In this document: positions 22,669 to 36,500 of the stretch, one piece after another
Position numbering within the stretch: the first letter of the stretch is position 1
How the letters are laid out: each line of letters opens with the position of its first letter
Source of the DNA: Cladopsammia gracilis
Taxonomy: Eukaryota; Cnidaria; Anthozoa; Scleractinia; Dendrophylliidae
Reading direction: 5' to 3'
Assembly (NCBI GenBank): GCA_022457155.1
Contig: JAJGOT010000131.1
Location: 742,001 to 806,000 of the forward strand
DNA length: 64,000 nucleotides
Notes under the pieces: model-generated
The model's database searches: none
The model's input: only the letters and a program-made list of their open reading frames with translations
Told to the model about the DNA's origin: nothing
Program-made: the position numbers and the translations under genes

Positions 22669-23024
22669 TTACAGCCATGCTCCGTCACGCGTGACCAGTG
22701 TTTTTGAAAATTTGAATGGAGTTTCAAGTCCACGCATCGGTTTTGTAAATTCATTCCGAGATTAGGAATTCCCGTGAGAATTTGACCGCATTCGGAAACA
22801 AAGAGCAACAAAATATCATTTTACTTTAAATGTTATATATCCGAACAATATTAGGTTTTTTATGCCTGTAGCGAAATTATTTTTCCGTTAACTCGTGACT
22901 TTCAAAGTGTTTTCCAGAGAGATCTTCAAGGTTTCATTCAAATCTTGGACGTTACAAAGAAATATTCAAATGTTCATTTCAGACTTGTGGATTACTGGCC
23001 ACGCGTGACGGAGCACGGCTGTAA
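22669..23024. mobile_element. MITE with TTACAGCC ends
   Basis: Ends TTACAGCCATGCTCCGTCACG and its inverse, about 30 bp, containing ACGCGT. 21675-22668 shows only AT-rich simple sequence (AATACAATAGAATAC-type). Confidence 0.7.
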
Positions 23025-24428
23025 GACATCCATCACCAATAGAATAACATTAAATTGACCAAATCTCCATCTTACACTGCCTGTTGTGTTTGAAAACGTC
23101 TTATAGTCAATGGTAGTAGGAACAAGCCTTCAGCATGGTGAATTTGTGTGTACAGTGTCAATGTTTGGCTAAAGCCCTAAAAATGAAGATCTAATGTAGG
23201 TGATCACTTGCGAACTGTTAGCAAATGGTGCCCTGCCATTTCAATAAAAGACTGCCTGCAGTCTTATGAAGGAATAAGATGGAACCTTCTTGTAGTCAAA
23301 TTCACGACTGAAAGTAATTAACAATTTAACTAACTCCAATTAAATGGAATTGTAAGAGATAATACACGTGCCTTGCTCTTTAGAGCGTGAATATTAAATG
23401 CGTGTCTGCATGCACCCGCTTCATTTTGGGCTTTTCTGCAAACTGTGTAAGACATACCCGACGGTAAATAGGGTACTACTTTGTGCTAATAACCCCAACA
23501 ATTAAACGTCACTCAAGGACAGGATGGCACTTCTCAGGCATCACATGACAGCAGTTATTTCACAGACTTGTAAAACCAGTTGGTGTTTGGATGCTTTATT
23601 ATCTAGCTTCTCCCTATAAAATGAAATACAAACAGGACAAACGATTTCTTACGAGTACATGTTAACTATGCAAGCCTAGAACACAAATTTTATACAACGT
23701 ACGAAATACAAAATAAAACGTTGTAAAATTTGGATTTTGTCATTTTTACCATTTTGCATCCTAGGTTCTAGGCTATTTCGAAGTCGAGTTGCAAATTTAA
23801 CCTTATGATACATTAACGTCACCACATGAAGAAAGATTAGTAATGTTGCCAAGTTTGGGGTTTGAATATGGTTCAAAAGCCATCCAAACGTTTCTAAATA
23901 TGAGAAGGCATCCCCAAATCCAAATCCATCTATAGTGGTAGCAAGGAGGGCATTAACTTTATTTGTTTTCTTTCCCATATATATAAGGGAAATTAAAAAA
24001 CAATTTTTTTTTAATAAAAACGAAAGTACTTGCTGTCCCCCCCCCCCCCTAAGGATTAGGTAAAGGGAGTAACCCTGCAATTGGCCAGTTGCTTATCCGG
24101 GGGGGGGGGGGGGGAGGCTGCATGTAAAGGGCAATTGGCAGTTGAAATTGGTCCAATTATGATCTCACCCCACCCACCCCACCCACCCAACTATGAATAT
24201 GGATAAGAGCTGGACAGACCATAACACCTGGATCTATGCTGCTCTTTTCGACAGTGATGTGGGTCACTGGCCAATAATGCAAGAGTGTGAATGAGGTAAG
24301 GTGTCTAGCAAAGACAGCAAATGCAAGACCGTATGGACGATGGCCCAGGTTATACACTCAGGACAAAGTTAAATGACTAAAACAGGGAATAAAACTGTAT
24401 TCGTTTTTATTTAGTGATTATTACTTAC
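23025..24428. other. Repeat-rich gap; one weak minus-strand exon candidate
   Basis: Contains paired C and G runs near 24039 and 24100. A minus-strand frame (about 23676-23970) encoding VNALLATTIDGFGFGDAF and a hydrophobic NLATLLIFLHVVTL segment is phase-compatible with the 24429 exon's donor, but its acceptor is poor. I would not call it a gene without transcript support. Confidence 0.3.
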
Positions 24429-24953
24429 CTGAAAATGGCTTCTTTTTGACCTCCTTGAACTTCGTCTTGAAAGAAATGTTTTAAAAGATTTTGATGAAGG
24501 TGAACTTGAATGCTTCCTTTGAAGTATTTGTTTTGATTTGAGGTCTCTTATTTTAATGCCTTGTTCCACTGTTTGTTTCTCTTCTACAGTAGTTTTGTTG
24601 TAATTCCCAAATGTTCTTTCATCAAGAGATTGTTGTAAAGGTTCATGAAGGTTCTTATTTCCTGCCTCTTCGTTTCCTTCTTCGCGTAAAATTGATTGAT
24701 TTCCTGCCGTCTGTGAAACAACAATTCCATTTCTTTCAACCCCCACTGCTTTATCAGCCCCAGCTTCGAATTTGTCATCCACATTTGCAGGGTCATGTGA
24801 TAGTTGTAGATCCCGTTTAACCAAACTTTTTTCACGAGTGTCTTGTTGTGGGTTTGCCTCAATCAAAGCACTGTTTCCTTGTGCTGTGTCTTTTGTTTGC
24901 ATCACAGCGGTGTCACTTGGTACCTTGGTGCATGGATGAAAAACGTATTTCAT
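24429..24953 (-). CDS. Hydrophilic exon, possibly extra tail of SLC38A10-like gene
   Basis: Open for 175 codons from ATG 24953 to a strong donor (TTTCAG, then GTAAGTAAT) at 24428. If spliced in, the acceptor would be CACCAAG with the exon starting at 24923. The product is rich in Q, N, E and K (NPQQDTREK, KQTVEQGIK) and ends with a basic Ser/Arg stretch (SRRSSRRSKR). It resembles in character the tail in exon 13 of the upstream SLC38A10-like gene. Phase 0 would join to a weak GATAAG/GTTACT donor just before that gene's stop codon, giving a longer isoform. Alternatively it is the first exon of a separate gene: ETS-like CACTTCCGG sites (25078 and 25124) and an NRF1-like ACGCATGCGCATG (25361) lie upstream. 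The next exon is not identified. Confidence 0.5.
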
Positions 24954-25077
24954 TATTTTGACAAAAGAAAAACATGATAATTACTCATGCGCGTAGCGGC
25001 ATGAATTATAAAATGGTCTCCGTTTTTCTTATTTTTATTTTTCTTATTATTTTTTTGTGTCACGATTTTGCATTGCG

Positions 25078-25373
25078 CACTTCCGGTTCATAGACTTCCT
25101 GTTTAGTGACTCCCGGCTACTCCCACTTCCGGTAAAACAGCGTTACTGAAGTGTCACGACAGCATCTCCTACAACCCTACTTACATTACTAATGTTCACG
25201 TTAGGTATATATAAGACTTGGAAGAATCACTGGCTTCATTGTGGTACAGCCTTCATTTACAAAACATTCAATAGTAAACAACGTGGTTTGCAGGAACGAT
25301 GACTGAACGAAAGGAGTAACTCTTCTTCATGGCGGACATCTTCTTACATAAAACTTTCTTACGCATGCGCATG
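25078..25373. promoter_or_regulatory. Possible housekeeping-type promoter
   Basis: Two CACTTCCGG (ETS) sites, a GGCGGACATC stretch and a palindromic ACGCATGCGCATG (NRF1-like) within 300 bp upstream of the minus-strand exon at 24953. No TATA or initiator was assigned. The adjacent CATGCCGCTA/GCGCATGAGTAAT stretch (24985) recurs inverted near 32840, so part may be repeat-derived. Confidence 0.3.
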
Positions 25374-25814
25374 AGTATAGGCTGCTTGCAGGCTGCTTGC
25401 AGCCTCTTGTTAAATAACGTCCATTTTTGGCCACTACATTACAGTGAGGCCTTGATAGGACAAATGTTTACCAGTGACATGACATCGAAACAGCAAAGTG
25501 AAATGACCATGAACAACAAGAAGATTCCATGAAATTGAACTTGCGGCGTGGTAGCGCACGAAACTCTGACAGTGACATGTAAACCTCACAAAATGACAAG
25601 GTTTGAAATTCAGACTAAGGACATGTACTCTCCTGGGTTCACCTATCACATTACAAGTTGATTCTTTAGAAAGGCTTGTTATCCTGCACTAACTACTAAG
25701 TGCCAAAACTGTTGCATTTCAAACTATTTCACTTCAGAGAATAATGATTAAAATCAAAATCCAGGCAAGTAAGTTGATTTGATTTTGATTGCATGACCAA
25801 AAGTGGTAAGTAGA

Positions 25815-25975
25815 ATACAGCTATTTCAATTAACGTTGTCGGATGAAAAAGGCGAAAAGCCAAGACCGCAAGGTAGTATGGGATTTTTATTCAATGGCTT
25901 TTAACCCTAACCCATACTACCTTGCAGTCTTGGCTTTAAGGTTTCATCCGACAACGTTTATTGAAATAGCTGTAT
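25815..25975. mobile_element. Hairpin element
   Basis: Arms ATACAGCTATTTCAAT...GTTGTCGGATGAAA and inverse pair over about 70 bp each. Flanked by a dispersed repeat (25595-25635 and 26562-26600 share AAGGTTTGAAATTCAGACTA). Confidence 0.75.
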
Positions 25976-27564
25976 GGAAATCCTTGAAATAAAGTTGCTG
26001 GGAATATGTGAAAATAATAGTACCACCCATTTGAGAAAACATTTAGAGTGTAAAACTATGGAGTTCCATCCCTGCCAAAAATTCAATGTTTATATTTAAT
26101 AAATAAAATAAATTTACATTCTACTTCATGCAGTTTAGGCTTCATTATACAATTCGACATTCAACTCAGCATACATATTCCATATTCAACATTCATGATT
26201 GTACATTGCACTTTTCATTGTTGATATTCAACATTGCGCATTCAGCATGCGATATTGGTGATTTATTTCCCACAAAATCTCCATGGAAAGTTTTCATATT
26301 CAGCATTGTAGATTACTCATTTGACATACTTGATTTTTTGGGTCCTACTGCCTAGATGTGGGTTACTGCATTACTTAACATGCAACTTTTCGCATCCAGC
26401 TTCATTCAACATCCTACCGCAATCCAGGAAAGGATGACATCGTGGGCACACACAACCCTCCCCCCCCCCCCCAAGAGTAATTTGTCAAAAGCCCCTCCAG
26501 TTGAGTGGAGTAGGGAGATGACGAGACGCGTGCATGAACCTCCGACAGCAAATCAGCAAAATAACAAGGTTTGAAATTCAGACTAGAGACATACACAACC
26601 CCCTAACAGGCCTCATTATGGGCTCTGTTATTTGCATTAACAGAAGCTCTGGGTGCAATGCTTCAATATGACAAGACAACACCAAAAAAATCGATATCCA
26701 AAAATTTTAGGCCAATTAAAACCTTACGTTATTCTACCCATCTGTTGATTCCGTCAGCTTTATAGTCAGGTATAAGAGTTGAAGATTTGTTTTCAGATCA
26801 AAAATTATCTTATTACCTTGAGTGGATAGATGTGGTTCATTCTCAGTAGCAGCCATACACACATTCAATAACAGTTTCAATTACTTGATTATACTATACT
26901 ACATTTAAAACTTGACAATGACTAACAGCTGTCATTAAGGCCCGGGGTGACCCCACCCCACCCCTCCTCCTCCCCCTCCCCCTCCCCACCCAACACCCCC
27001 ACCCCCGATACTACACTTCTGAGTCCAGGCTACTTTCCTAGACAAACAAGGCAATACTACTGATAGAACTGTTTCTTCCCCGGCTACCTCAACCTCAGCT
27101 ACTTTAAACATTAGTGACGGTGCTGCTGACTATAAAGCATACTGATCAACAAATATACCACGTACATGTAAAAAGGTTTGCATACCCGTGAAAATATGTG
27201 GATAAGATTAGCCAAGGGTAATCAATAAAGTTATTATTATTGTTATTGTTATTACTATCATTTTCATTATAACAAGGATCACAGAGTCTGATGGCAAAGA
27301 ATGTAACAATACTACTGATCAAACATGTGTTAAGATTTATATTGATAGAGTGCTGTTATGTTGCTAGGTTTTACATCATAATATTCTTATTCAATAACAC
27401 TTGTAGTGCTGTTATTATCTCAACAGTTCATGACAATGACTAGTTTGTTTAAGTGCTTTATTTCACTTGTTAATTAATACATAATCATTCAGCTTCAAGA
27501 ATCATTTTAAAAGAAAACACATTAAATGAGAAATTTAATACAAATATATGTCCTTAATCAAAGA

Positions 27565-27826
27565 TTATATGGGCCGCATCACACAAAAAGGGCCCGATGA
27601 CATGACACGTGATTTAGAGTAATTTTCATTTAAATCAGCTGCTCAAAATGGTGGAAGCCTTGCGGTATGTGCATTCAAGGCGCGATTTTTACTGTTTTAT
27701 TTTTTATTTCTGAACTTTTTTTGCTTCCATCATATTATTTAGGGATTGAAGTGGGCAAAAAAGCTGAAAACTCAAAATCGAGAAAATATGTCATCCGGGC
27801 CTTTTTCGCGTAACACGGCCCATATA
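27565..27826. mobile_element. MITE with TATATGGGCCG ends
   Basis: Inverted ends TATATGGGCCG and CGGCCCATATA, followed by paired AAAAAGGGCCCGATGACAT-type arms. Confidence 0.7.
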
Positions 27827-28718
27827 ATTAGCTCCATAGCACTTTGACTAATGTAAGGCAAAGTAACAGTCAAGATTCAAGTAATGTAAATTATGTTCAG
27901 TCAATTATGTTAATTTATGTTAATGTTAATCTTAAGGTGTTGCTGGAATTACAAAATTAATTTATTAAATTACTTAAGTCTATCTAATAGACAGTGAACT
28001 AACATTATTATTCTTTCAATACTACATTGTAAATCAAAAGTTTTCAAAAACAATGGATGGTTGTGATGCATGTCAATTGATATCATATGTGATGACTTTT
28101 CTGGACAGATACTCTTTGCACACACTTGTTTTCATGTACATAACAAAGTGTTTTTATTTTAAATCCAAACCTAAAATGCCAAAGAACTTCGGCACAGTTA
28201 TGTCCATTTCTTTACCCAGTAACTCAAACAATGGAAACTGCATGCTATTTTTGGTTTGTTTGATGGTAAACAAAGTAAATAAACTATTTCATACTTTGCT
28301 TGTGTAATGCCAGGCAAAGGATTTAACCACAGCCAAATTCTGTCAAAGTTTCAATGTCATTAAGTCTATCCTACAGTTTTGTTTTGAATTAAATAGAAAG
28401 TTTTTTGTTGATTTATGTAACTTCAAGTGATTAAATCTACCATCCTTATTATTGACAAAGAGGGTCAATTGTTATGTGACTACTGGAGTTTTAAATAACT
28501 AGTTAACAAGGAGTTATAGCACCTAAATTAGATTCTTATCACTTGTGACAAAATGAACATTAAATCTTTCTTGCCTAATTATTATTTATAGTTACTGGCT
28601 TTCACTTGCTAATAAATGAGTTTCTAAGTTTCTTGTTTTTAAATACACTTAAATTCTGAAACACTGAATAGAACTTCATCTAAAAGATATATCTACACTT
28701 TTGCTACTTAAAAAAATA

Positions 28719-29185
28719 TTAAAGTGCCTATAAACCTTAAATACATATTTTCAGAATCAACTCTATGCACAATGAATAGTTAAATGGTGAAATATTTCTT
28801 GTTTTGAATGTCGCGTTATTGAGTTATAGAGATTTGAATTTACAAAATGCTAATTAGATGACGTCAACCTGGGAATCATTTATTATACAACTACTTGTTT
28901 TCACCTCCAAGTAATATTTTTTTACGAATCAATTGACTATCTATTTATTTTAATTATTTATCAAATTAATTATCCTCAAGCTGTAAACTGCACATTGTAA
29001 ATTGGCGTAGAAATAATGGCAAAGTCCCGGGTTGACGTCATCAAATTAGCATTTTGTAAATTTAAATCTCTATAACTCAATACCACGAAGTTGAGTTCAA
29101 GACAAGAAATATTTCACCATTTAACTATTCAATGTGCATAGAGTTGATTCTGAAAATATGTATTTAAGGGTTATAGGCACTTTAA
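28719..29185. mobile_element. 467-bp TTAA MITE with long inverted arms
   Basis: TTAA at both ends, then AGTGCCTATAAACCTTAAAT paired with its inverse. The arms extend over 150 bp with few mismatches and include TGACGTCA-like CRE motifs on both sides. Confidence 0.8.
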
Positions 29186-30544
29186 TACTGGTTTGCTTTC
29201 TAACACTTTATCTTAAAAAATCATACATGGGTGCACAAAGATTATGAAATTTCATACACTCCAAGCAGACATGTATTATTTTGTTATTATATAAATGACA
29301 CTGATAACAAAGTTTTAAACAATTTCCCAACGATTTTACAAAGATTTTCAGATACCATGCAGCTCTTTACAACCTCTAATTTCATTGGACCTGGGTATCA
29401 CGCAGCTCTATTGCTTTCAGGGCTAGGGTCCATTGTTGTGTTGTTTGTTCTATTGTTTTCTCAGGAAATCGGAGAAGAACTTGTAGGAGCACACTGCGTA
29501 CTGCCCCAAGATTTTTTTATATTGTCCAAACGTTGTATGAACATTTCCGATCATTTTCTGAAATGTTCCAAAGGTTGCCGTAGATGTCCAAAGATTTCAG
29601 AGGATGATCTGAGTTTGTTTGACATTTTTAATCAAACACGGTAGCTAATGTGTAGCTAATGTTAGTGGTTCAAAATTTTTTTGGCTTGAAAATTTTTAAA
29701 CCAAAGAAAAATTTGAACCACAACATATTGACATCTTCACTCTTCACAGTGAAGATAAAACTGATATCTTCACACGTGTCGAGATATGATTTTTCCGGGT
29801 TGGGAGGAATCCTTGTATTTTACTGAAGTTTGTATAGTAAAAAAAGATTTCTACAACTTACGTATGGTCAGTAGTGTTGCTTTATAGCTTTGGCCATCAA
29901 TCTGTGTATCCCTTTTCTCAGTATATGAAGATGTTGCATATTAAGCAATGATGAACTAACATGACTGGTATGTCTATATATACTCTATTGGTTGCATGCA
30001 TTTTATATAACACCAGCATAGAGAACAAAACCCATTCTTGTCAAATTTTCATAAAAGAAACTTATTTGTAAATGCTAATTAAAAGTTATTGTTACAAGAA
30101 GAAATATTTTTCTTCCAAATATTGGAAATTGAATTCAACACCAACTTCAAAAACTAGAAATTCTCTGTGGAGTTTTGGTTCTTAGACAAATTATATAATT
30201 GTAATAATTTGTGTGCCTACATAACAAGAGGGAGTTTGAGAGAATTAAAAAGTTGTTATGATTCTGAGCAACAGGCAAGGATCGACATGAATATCTCCTA
30301 AAATTGTTCTCATTATTTTACAATAGGTTTAATAGTTAGCACAAAAGAGCAGCTTTCTATTTCTTTCACAAAAAAACATTACACAGTCAAGTCACAGCTA
30401 AGTTGATTGAAAGAGGATATGCAACAAATCAGAAATTAAACAAGAAACATTTGAAAGAATGGGCCATTTACAAACTAGTTAGTGACAAGAGAGGATTTGA
30501 AGAGAAAATTTTGACCAAAAAAAAACTTTGTTCCCTAAACTGGC

Positions 30545-33500
30545 TTATTTAGTAACCTTATCTGACTGTTCCAGCTTCTTCAGTTCCGCGTCTATTTCTT
30601 GTTCCGAGACCTTGACCTGGTTGGCATCAGCCACATTTCTAGCAGCAACTCCATCCAGATTGTTCTCTCTTGCCACTAGATTCTCTGGATTTGATTTGTC
30701 TTCTTCTCCCTGACTCATGAGCTGGCGCTTTTCATTCATATGTTCATCCTCACTCTTTCTCTGATCTGGCGCGGCATTCTGAGCGGGATTATCTTGAGGT
30801 GCATGTGGCACTGGAGGCTCTTGTCGCTTCACCTCGCCCTCTACTGGTTTCACAGGTTCTTCAGCCTTCTTCAGCAACCCATCATTTGCAGCATCTACTG
30901 GTTTTACATCCAAAGGCTTTGCTTCATTTGGTTTTACATCATCAGCAACAGCTTTAAGTTTCTCATTTTCTTTGAGTGGATTGCCTCCTCCTAGGCCAAT
31001 CTTAAAAATAATACAAATAAATAAATAAATTGTAAATAAATAAAATTATTGCAAATTTCGGCAGGCAGGAAACAGCTGCAGAGTTTGTTTATATATTACA
31101 GTTTCCTTCAAACAAGAATGCGATAAGCTTTTAAAATTGAGTATTTAAAAGAAATTGTTTTGATTTCAAAACACCTAAGATAATAATTGGTAATAAAGTT
31201 GTATGCTACTTTATTTAGTCATGTAACACAAAGGAGTTAAAAGCAGACCCCCATCCATTAAAATGTGGATGTGAATCTAAATTTTATATTGTCTAAATTA
31301 TATATAATATTATTGCTTTTTAACTTTAGTTACATTATTTTGTCCCAGAAAATATCCTTACCCACCAAAAAGTTTTTTTTTTCAGTTTGACCCCCACAAA
31401 CCCCCCCCCCCACCCCCCCCCCCCCCCTCCCCCATCAACCCTTCTGGAAACACCAGTTAAGCTTTACACTTTTCTTTAAAAAACGTTTGGCTTTTAAGAC
31501 TGTCCTTTCCCTCTGAATTTCCAATGATCCTCCTTCGGGTAGTTAAAATTGGATATTTCCAGGAACTGCATAAATCTCTAATTATATGAAAGAAATTATC
31601 TTCAGAGTTGTGTTACTATAAAAGCACCCATCTGTGGAATGTACATGAATTTAGGCAGTATCACTGCCTTTTGTTAATAAATACCATTTAATCCCTGAGA
31701 AATCATGCTTGTTTTTGATGCCACCACAGAGTTACAACTAAAATTTGGAAACAACTTTTATAAAATATTTCCTGGGAATTAAGGTATTTTTCAATGAAAT
31801 TTACCTTAGCAACATCAGCATCAACTGGGGCTCCTCTAATGCCATCAACTTTAATGTTTGTATCATTGGTTTTCTGAGGGGAGTCATGGACAGCCATTGA
31901 CTTAATAGGATCAATGCCTGGTGGGTGTATATCAACTTGATGGTGTTTGCCACTCTCTTGAGACATTAGAACAGTATAGGTACCAGCCACAAAGCAAACT
32001 AAACCTAACACCAGAACAAGCTGCAATTAAGACATACACGCACATGAGAGATCAAGCTGCCAGACCAGTTGGATATTCACACTCCATTGATAATCAAAGG
32101 GCTCTAAGAGCCATCTTGAAATACAAAACAACATAAGGTTAAGTCCACAGATCAAAAAAACAGATTTAAAATGACCAAACCATCTTAGCATAATAATAAT
32201 AATATAATAATAAAGCCTTTATTTAAAGAGGGTAGCACTTAATAGCCAAAGGCTAATAAACTTGTGGCCCTCATAAAATACACAACTATATACAGTCTAA
32301 TAAATATTGTAAGCTAACATATATATATACATATTAAAATATAACAAAATTCGGTAATAAGAAAAAAAATGAAAAAAATGACATAAATAAAATGCATAAA
32401 TGCATGACATAAAAATATATGCATTAAATTGTGAAACAAGACTGTCTAGACAACTGAATGATGTAGGGGAATTAAACAAGTTTACATCTTAGTGATTACT
32501 TGAGTGAAAGTTTACATTTGAGAGTTTACATTACATTGAAAAATGTAAACATTTGAGAGTTTACATTACATCAAAAAATGTAAACATTTGAGAGTTTACA
32601 TTACATCGAAAAATGTAATTTCTTTTCCAGTGAAGCATGAAGTCCAAATGCTAGTGGCTTGACTCGGCTATTTGAAAACAAGAACGTGATTACGGGCACG
32701 CCAAAGTCACGAGGTTGCGTGTCAACCAATCAGACCAGTGAAAGTCGTCCCGCGGGATACGGGAAACTTAAAAAAAAAACAAGGCTATTTGTGACTACGA
32801 AAAGCGGGATGAAAAGAAACCTTACCGAAACCTTGACTCATGCCGCTATGCGCATGAGTAATAATTATGAGTACATAGATGGCACAGGGAACATTTAGAG
32901 ACAAGGGATCACTATAAAAACTATTGTGCTTATAACCAGGATTTGCATTCAGTTTTACTCCTCTATAAACCTACCTTTGCTATTAGCCTTGCATTTGTCT
33001 TCTCTGAGACAGCATGTAAAAACATGGAGGATGGATAAACAAATGCTATCATAGTACCCATAGTAGCTCCAGTGAGGGCCAGTACAAATTCAACTATAAT
33101 ACAACAAATTACCATAATCAATGTATTATTAACTCAAGTGCACTACAGTGTGACGTGCCTTGCTGTGAGCACCCAATAAACTTTTAAAAAAAGTTTGTTG
33201 AGTGCTCATAGTAAGGTCCGTCACACTGTAACTTTTAGTTTGTTTGCTACAAGCAATATATAACTCTGTCTCATCATACTGACTGGTACTACACTCACAA
33301 CAATTATTTTAAATAATGACTGGAAGCAAAGTTTAAAAAAATTCTGTAGGTGGGGTTCAGAGCCACGTTAAATTTTCGAAAATTTAAGGTGGCTCTGAAC
33401 CCCACCTACAGAATTTCTTTAAACTTTGCCAAAAGTTGCATCTTATCCTACTGATCAAAATTCAACAATAAAAAATGGGGTTCACCGAGTCAATTTTGAG

Positions 33501-36500
33501 TCACTAACACTTAAAGTTAAAATTAAGGGTGTTTTTAGCACATTATACTATTGCTATAGTAACATATTGTGTCACAAAAATGATAAGAACGTGTTCACCA
33601 ATCATTGGGCAATCGTTTGATATCATGATTATAGCATCAACTGATAAAGAGTGGTTATAATGACCCATCAAATTCTAAGTCTTGAAAAGTACTGGAAACT
33701 GTTGGGGGCCACCTTAAGCTTAATGTCCAGGAAACAGAGTTGGTGCTTCACCTACTTTGTGGAAAGAGAATCCCAAGCATTAGAGTGCCAGAGATGATGA
33801 TCAGCGTCAGGTATGTGAATCTCTCATGTGGAATAAACCCAGCGCCTCCCGGTAAATTCTCTGAGCTGCTTGACTATTGAAATAATATCACCATATCAGA
33901 AAGAAAAATTAACAAACCTAATGTAACAATCTCTACATTTGACTTGAAGATGACGAGGTATCAGTTGATGGATATATAACAACTTACTGATTTTTGGAAA
34001 GTACACTCTTTTATCAATGCTGTTAGTATTTTATTCAAAAAATTACTGTCTCCTCTCACTTAAATGCCTCCCTCAGAAACAAATTTCTTGTTGAAATAAT
34101 GGCAGAAAAAAATGAATTCTTCAGGGGTTAGTGGGGGGGGGGGATGTTTATTCACAACATTGAATTATTTAATGAATTTGACAATTCCTGTGGTAGCGCC
34201 TCACTTGCATCACTGATTCTTGAATTAACGCCTCCTTGAAATGACTCATGCATTTATCAGGGCTGTGCTCTAGCAGTGTCCGGGTGCTACGGGCGACTAA
34301 CTTTTAGCTTCGGGTTCCAAGAAAAACTGAGTTTTTGTCTGGGCACCCTAAATTTTATAGTTGTACTCATTTTGGGCTCCCTTTGATAACTGTTAGAGCA
34401 CAGCCTTGTTTATTGAAAAATTCACAATATTGTTTCCAAGCAATAGGCAATCTTCCTTGCGCATATTCATTGTTTTCTTCTGTTCCAAGTCAAAATTATA
34501 CCAAATAAGCATTTTTGTCTTTCAAATAGCGAACAAAATTATTTAATATGAACTGCAAATATTTCAAACAATTAGGTTACTATAGACAACTGATAATAAC
34601 ATTTTTTCCTATTGTCATCAACAACTTATCTGACCTTATCTGTTGATAATCTAAACTATTGATCCTTGCTTTTTCCCAATTTGTGTTAGAAATACCTTTT
34701 GGGTACAGAATAAAAGTTGAGCTTCTTCAAAACTCTTGTTGATATTCTGAATATTAGTCTTATCTCTTCCAGAAGAGTAGCTTGTATTTAAAACATCAGT
34801 TTAGTAGTGGTGAATATGAACCCGTTACTGAAGTTCATGGTACATGGTTCAGAATACAATTGTTCATGGTATACGTATATCATATTTCAAAAGACAAGAG
34901 CCACTGTACCTCCTGAAATATAAGGGAGTGCAAACTTGCTCGTAGAGGATACACCATGAGAGGAAAGCTGACAATAACAGACATAACAAAGCCTGCAAAA
35001 AAAAAATAGTACAATTATTTTCTTTTTTTCAGAAGCCTCTCTTTAGTTCTGAATGCTAAATCCTTGAAAACGGTATCTCTAAGTGTATTTTCCCACAATT
35101 TTCCCAAGACATTTTGACATTTCAAGTAAAGGTTGGGAGTACCCTTACATGTATATAACATGGGTGAAGTTAAATATGCAAAAAAAAAATGTTAAAAATG
35201 GAGGGAGTTCAGATTTCTGCTTTTAGAACACCATCAAATGTTACCATTATTTGGGGGGTAATTGCTTTCAAATGAAACCTTAATGATAATATGGTAATGT
35301 GACCAGATTTCAGTGGCCAATTGTGGCTTTTATTTTATAGCAATAAATTAAGTTACCAGTAGACAAATTGAAGGCGATAGTCAAGTTTGTTTAACTCTTA
35401 CCTAATCTAATTACATATGAGAAGAAGGTATTGCCATAGTTATTTAACATGTCACCCTTGACACCAACATTGTAAAAGCACACATAACCAAAAAATCCAA
35501 CCTATAATGCAAAGCAAAACACATCATTGATTAAAAAAAAAAAACAACAACAACACACACACACCAAAACAAATGAAGAGGTGTCTGGAAGAAAGCACTA
35601 ACTATTAAAAGTGACTTGATAAAATGCTAGATTCATTCTCAGACAGATCTAGACTTGAAGTACTTCATCAGTTTATAACAATTTTTTTTTTGTCAGTAGC
35701 CTACCAAAAAATAGACTGAAGCCACAATGTTGATCCCTGTATTGACAACACCTTCCATGTTCTTGACTGATGGCTCAGGCAGGGTCTCATACAATGCAAA
35801 CAGCTGACTGCAATTACAATACACACAGAATATAGACACTAATAAATAATAAAAGTTATAATCAAACAAGTCTGTCCTTTCAGTACAGTTTCAGGCTGGT
35901 CTTATGATAACTGACAAAACGTTTCATGTGCAAAAGATCAATCAGGACTGTATAGACTAATTCATTGTCCTGAGGCCCATTTCTCGGAAGTCCTGATAAT
36001 TTTTTGGACCCAGAGCTATATTTTTAAATCAGAACATTATTATTTTTAGATGCGGTGTAGGTTTAAGCTCACAAACCAGCCTGACTCAGCCCACTTTAAG
36101 GCTGATGATATCAGCACTTTGAAAGTACAAGATCTCCTATAATTTCATGCTAAGCTACATGTACATGTAGAAATGCAGTAATAGAACTTTTCATAGATTC
36201 TGACGGCATATTGGTCGAGGGGTAAACATGGCAAAAATTACAGTGAATGTATTGGATTTGTAACTCCAATGAAATTTTTTTGCTGTTTGACACCCCCCCC
36301 CCCCCCCCCCAACCAATATGCCGTCAGAAACTGTGAGAAGGTCTATTGCAATCCCATTTATCATCATATACCTGGTACACAGTATGAATGAAAGGAATCG
36401 AGACTGGAAAATCTGTCATTATTACATAATGGTTGATTTTATATCTATTGGGTCTGGTAAATTAGTACTTACGGGTGGCAGGCAAAGGCTAAAGCAAAGA

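Larger units (their letters stand above)
26100..30544. other. Intergenic, repeats only
   Basis: Apart from the two elements listed separately, this region has AT-rich sequence, ATTCAACATTC-type simple repeats (26150-26250), C/T tracts (26940-27005) and a dispersed repeat at 29370-29620. That repeat includes GTTGTGTTGTTTGTTCTATT, shared with 63510, and CCGATCATTTTCTGAAATGT-type sequence. The 137-codon ORF at 29231 is made of that repeat. No gene supported. Confidence 0.5.

Noticed and set aside
29231..29644. 137-codon plus-strand ORF with a hydrophobic segment
   Set aside because: Its central part is a dispersed repeat also found at 63.5 kb, with no splice context or known domain.
32519..32620. 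Three direct repeats with short spacers, CRISPR-like at first sight
   Set aside because: Eukaryotic intron, only three copies, and the spacers are part of the repeat; a plain tandem repeat.
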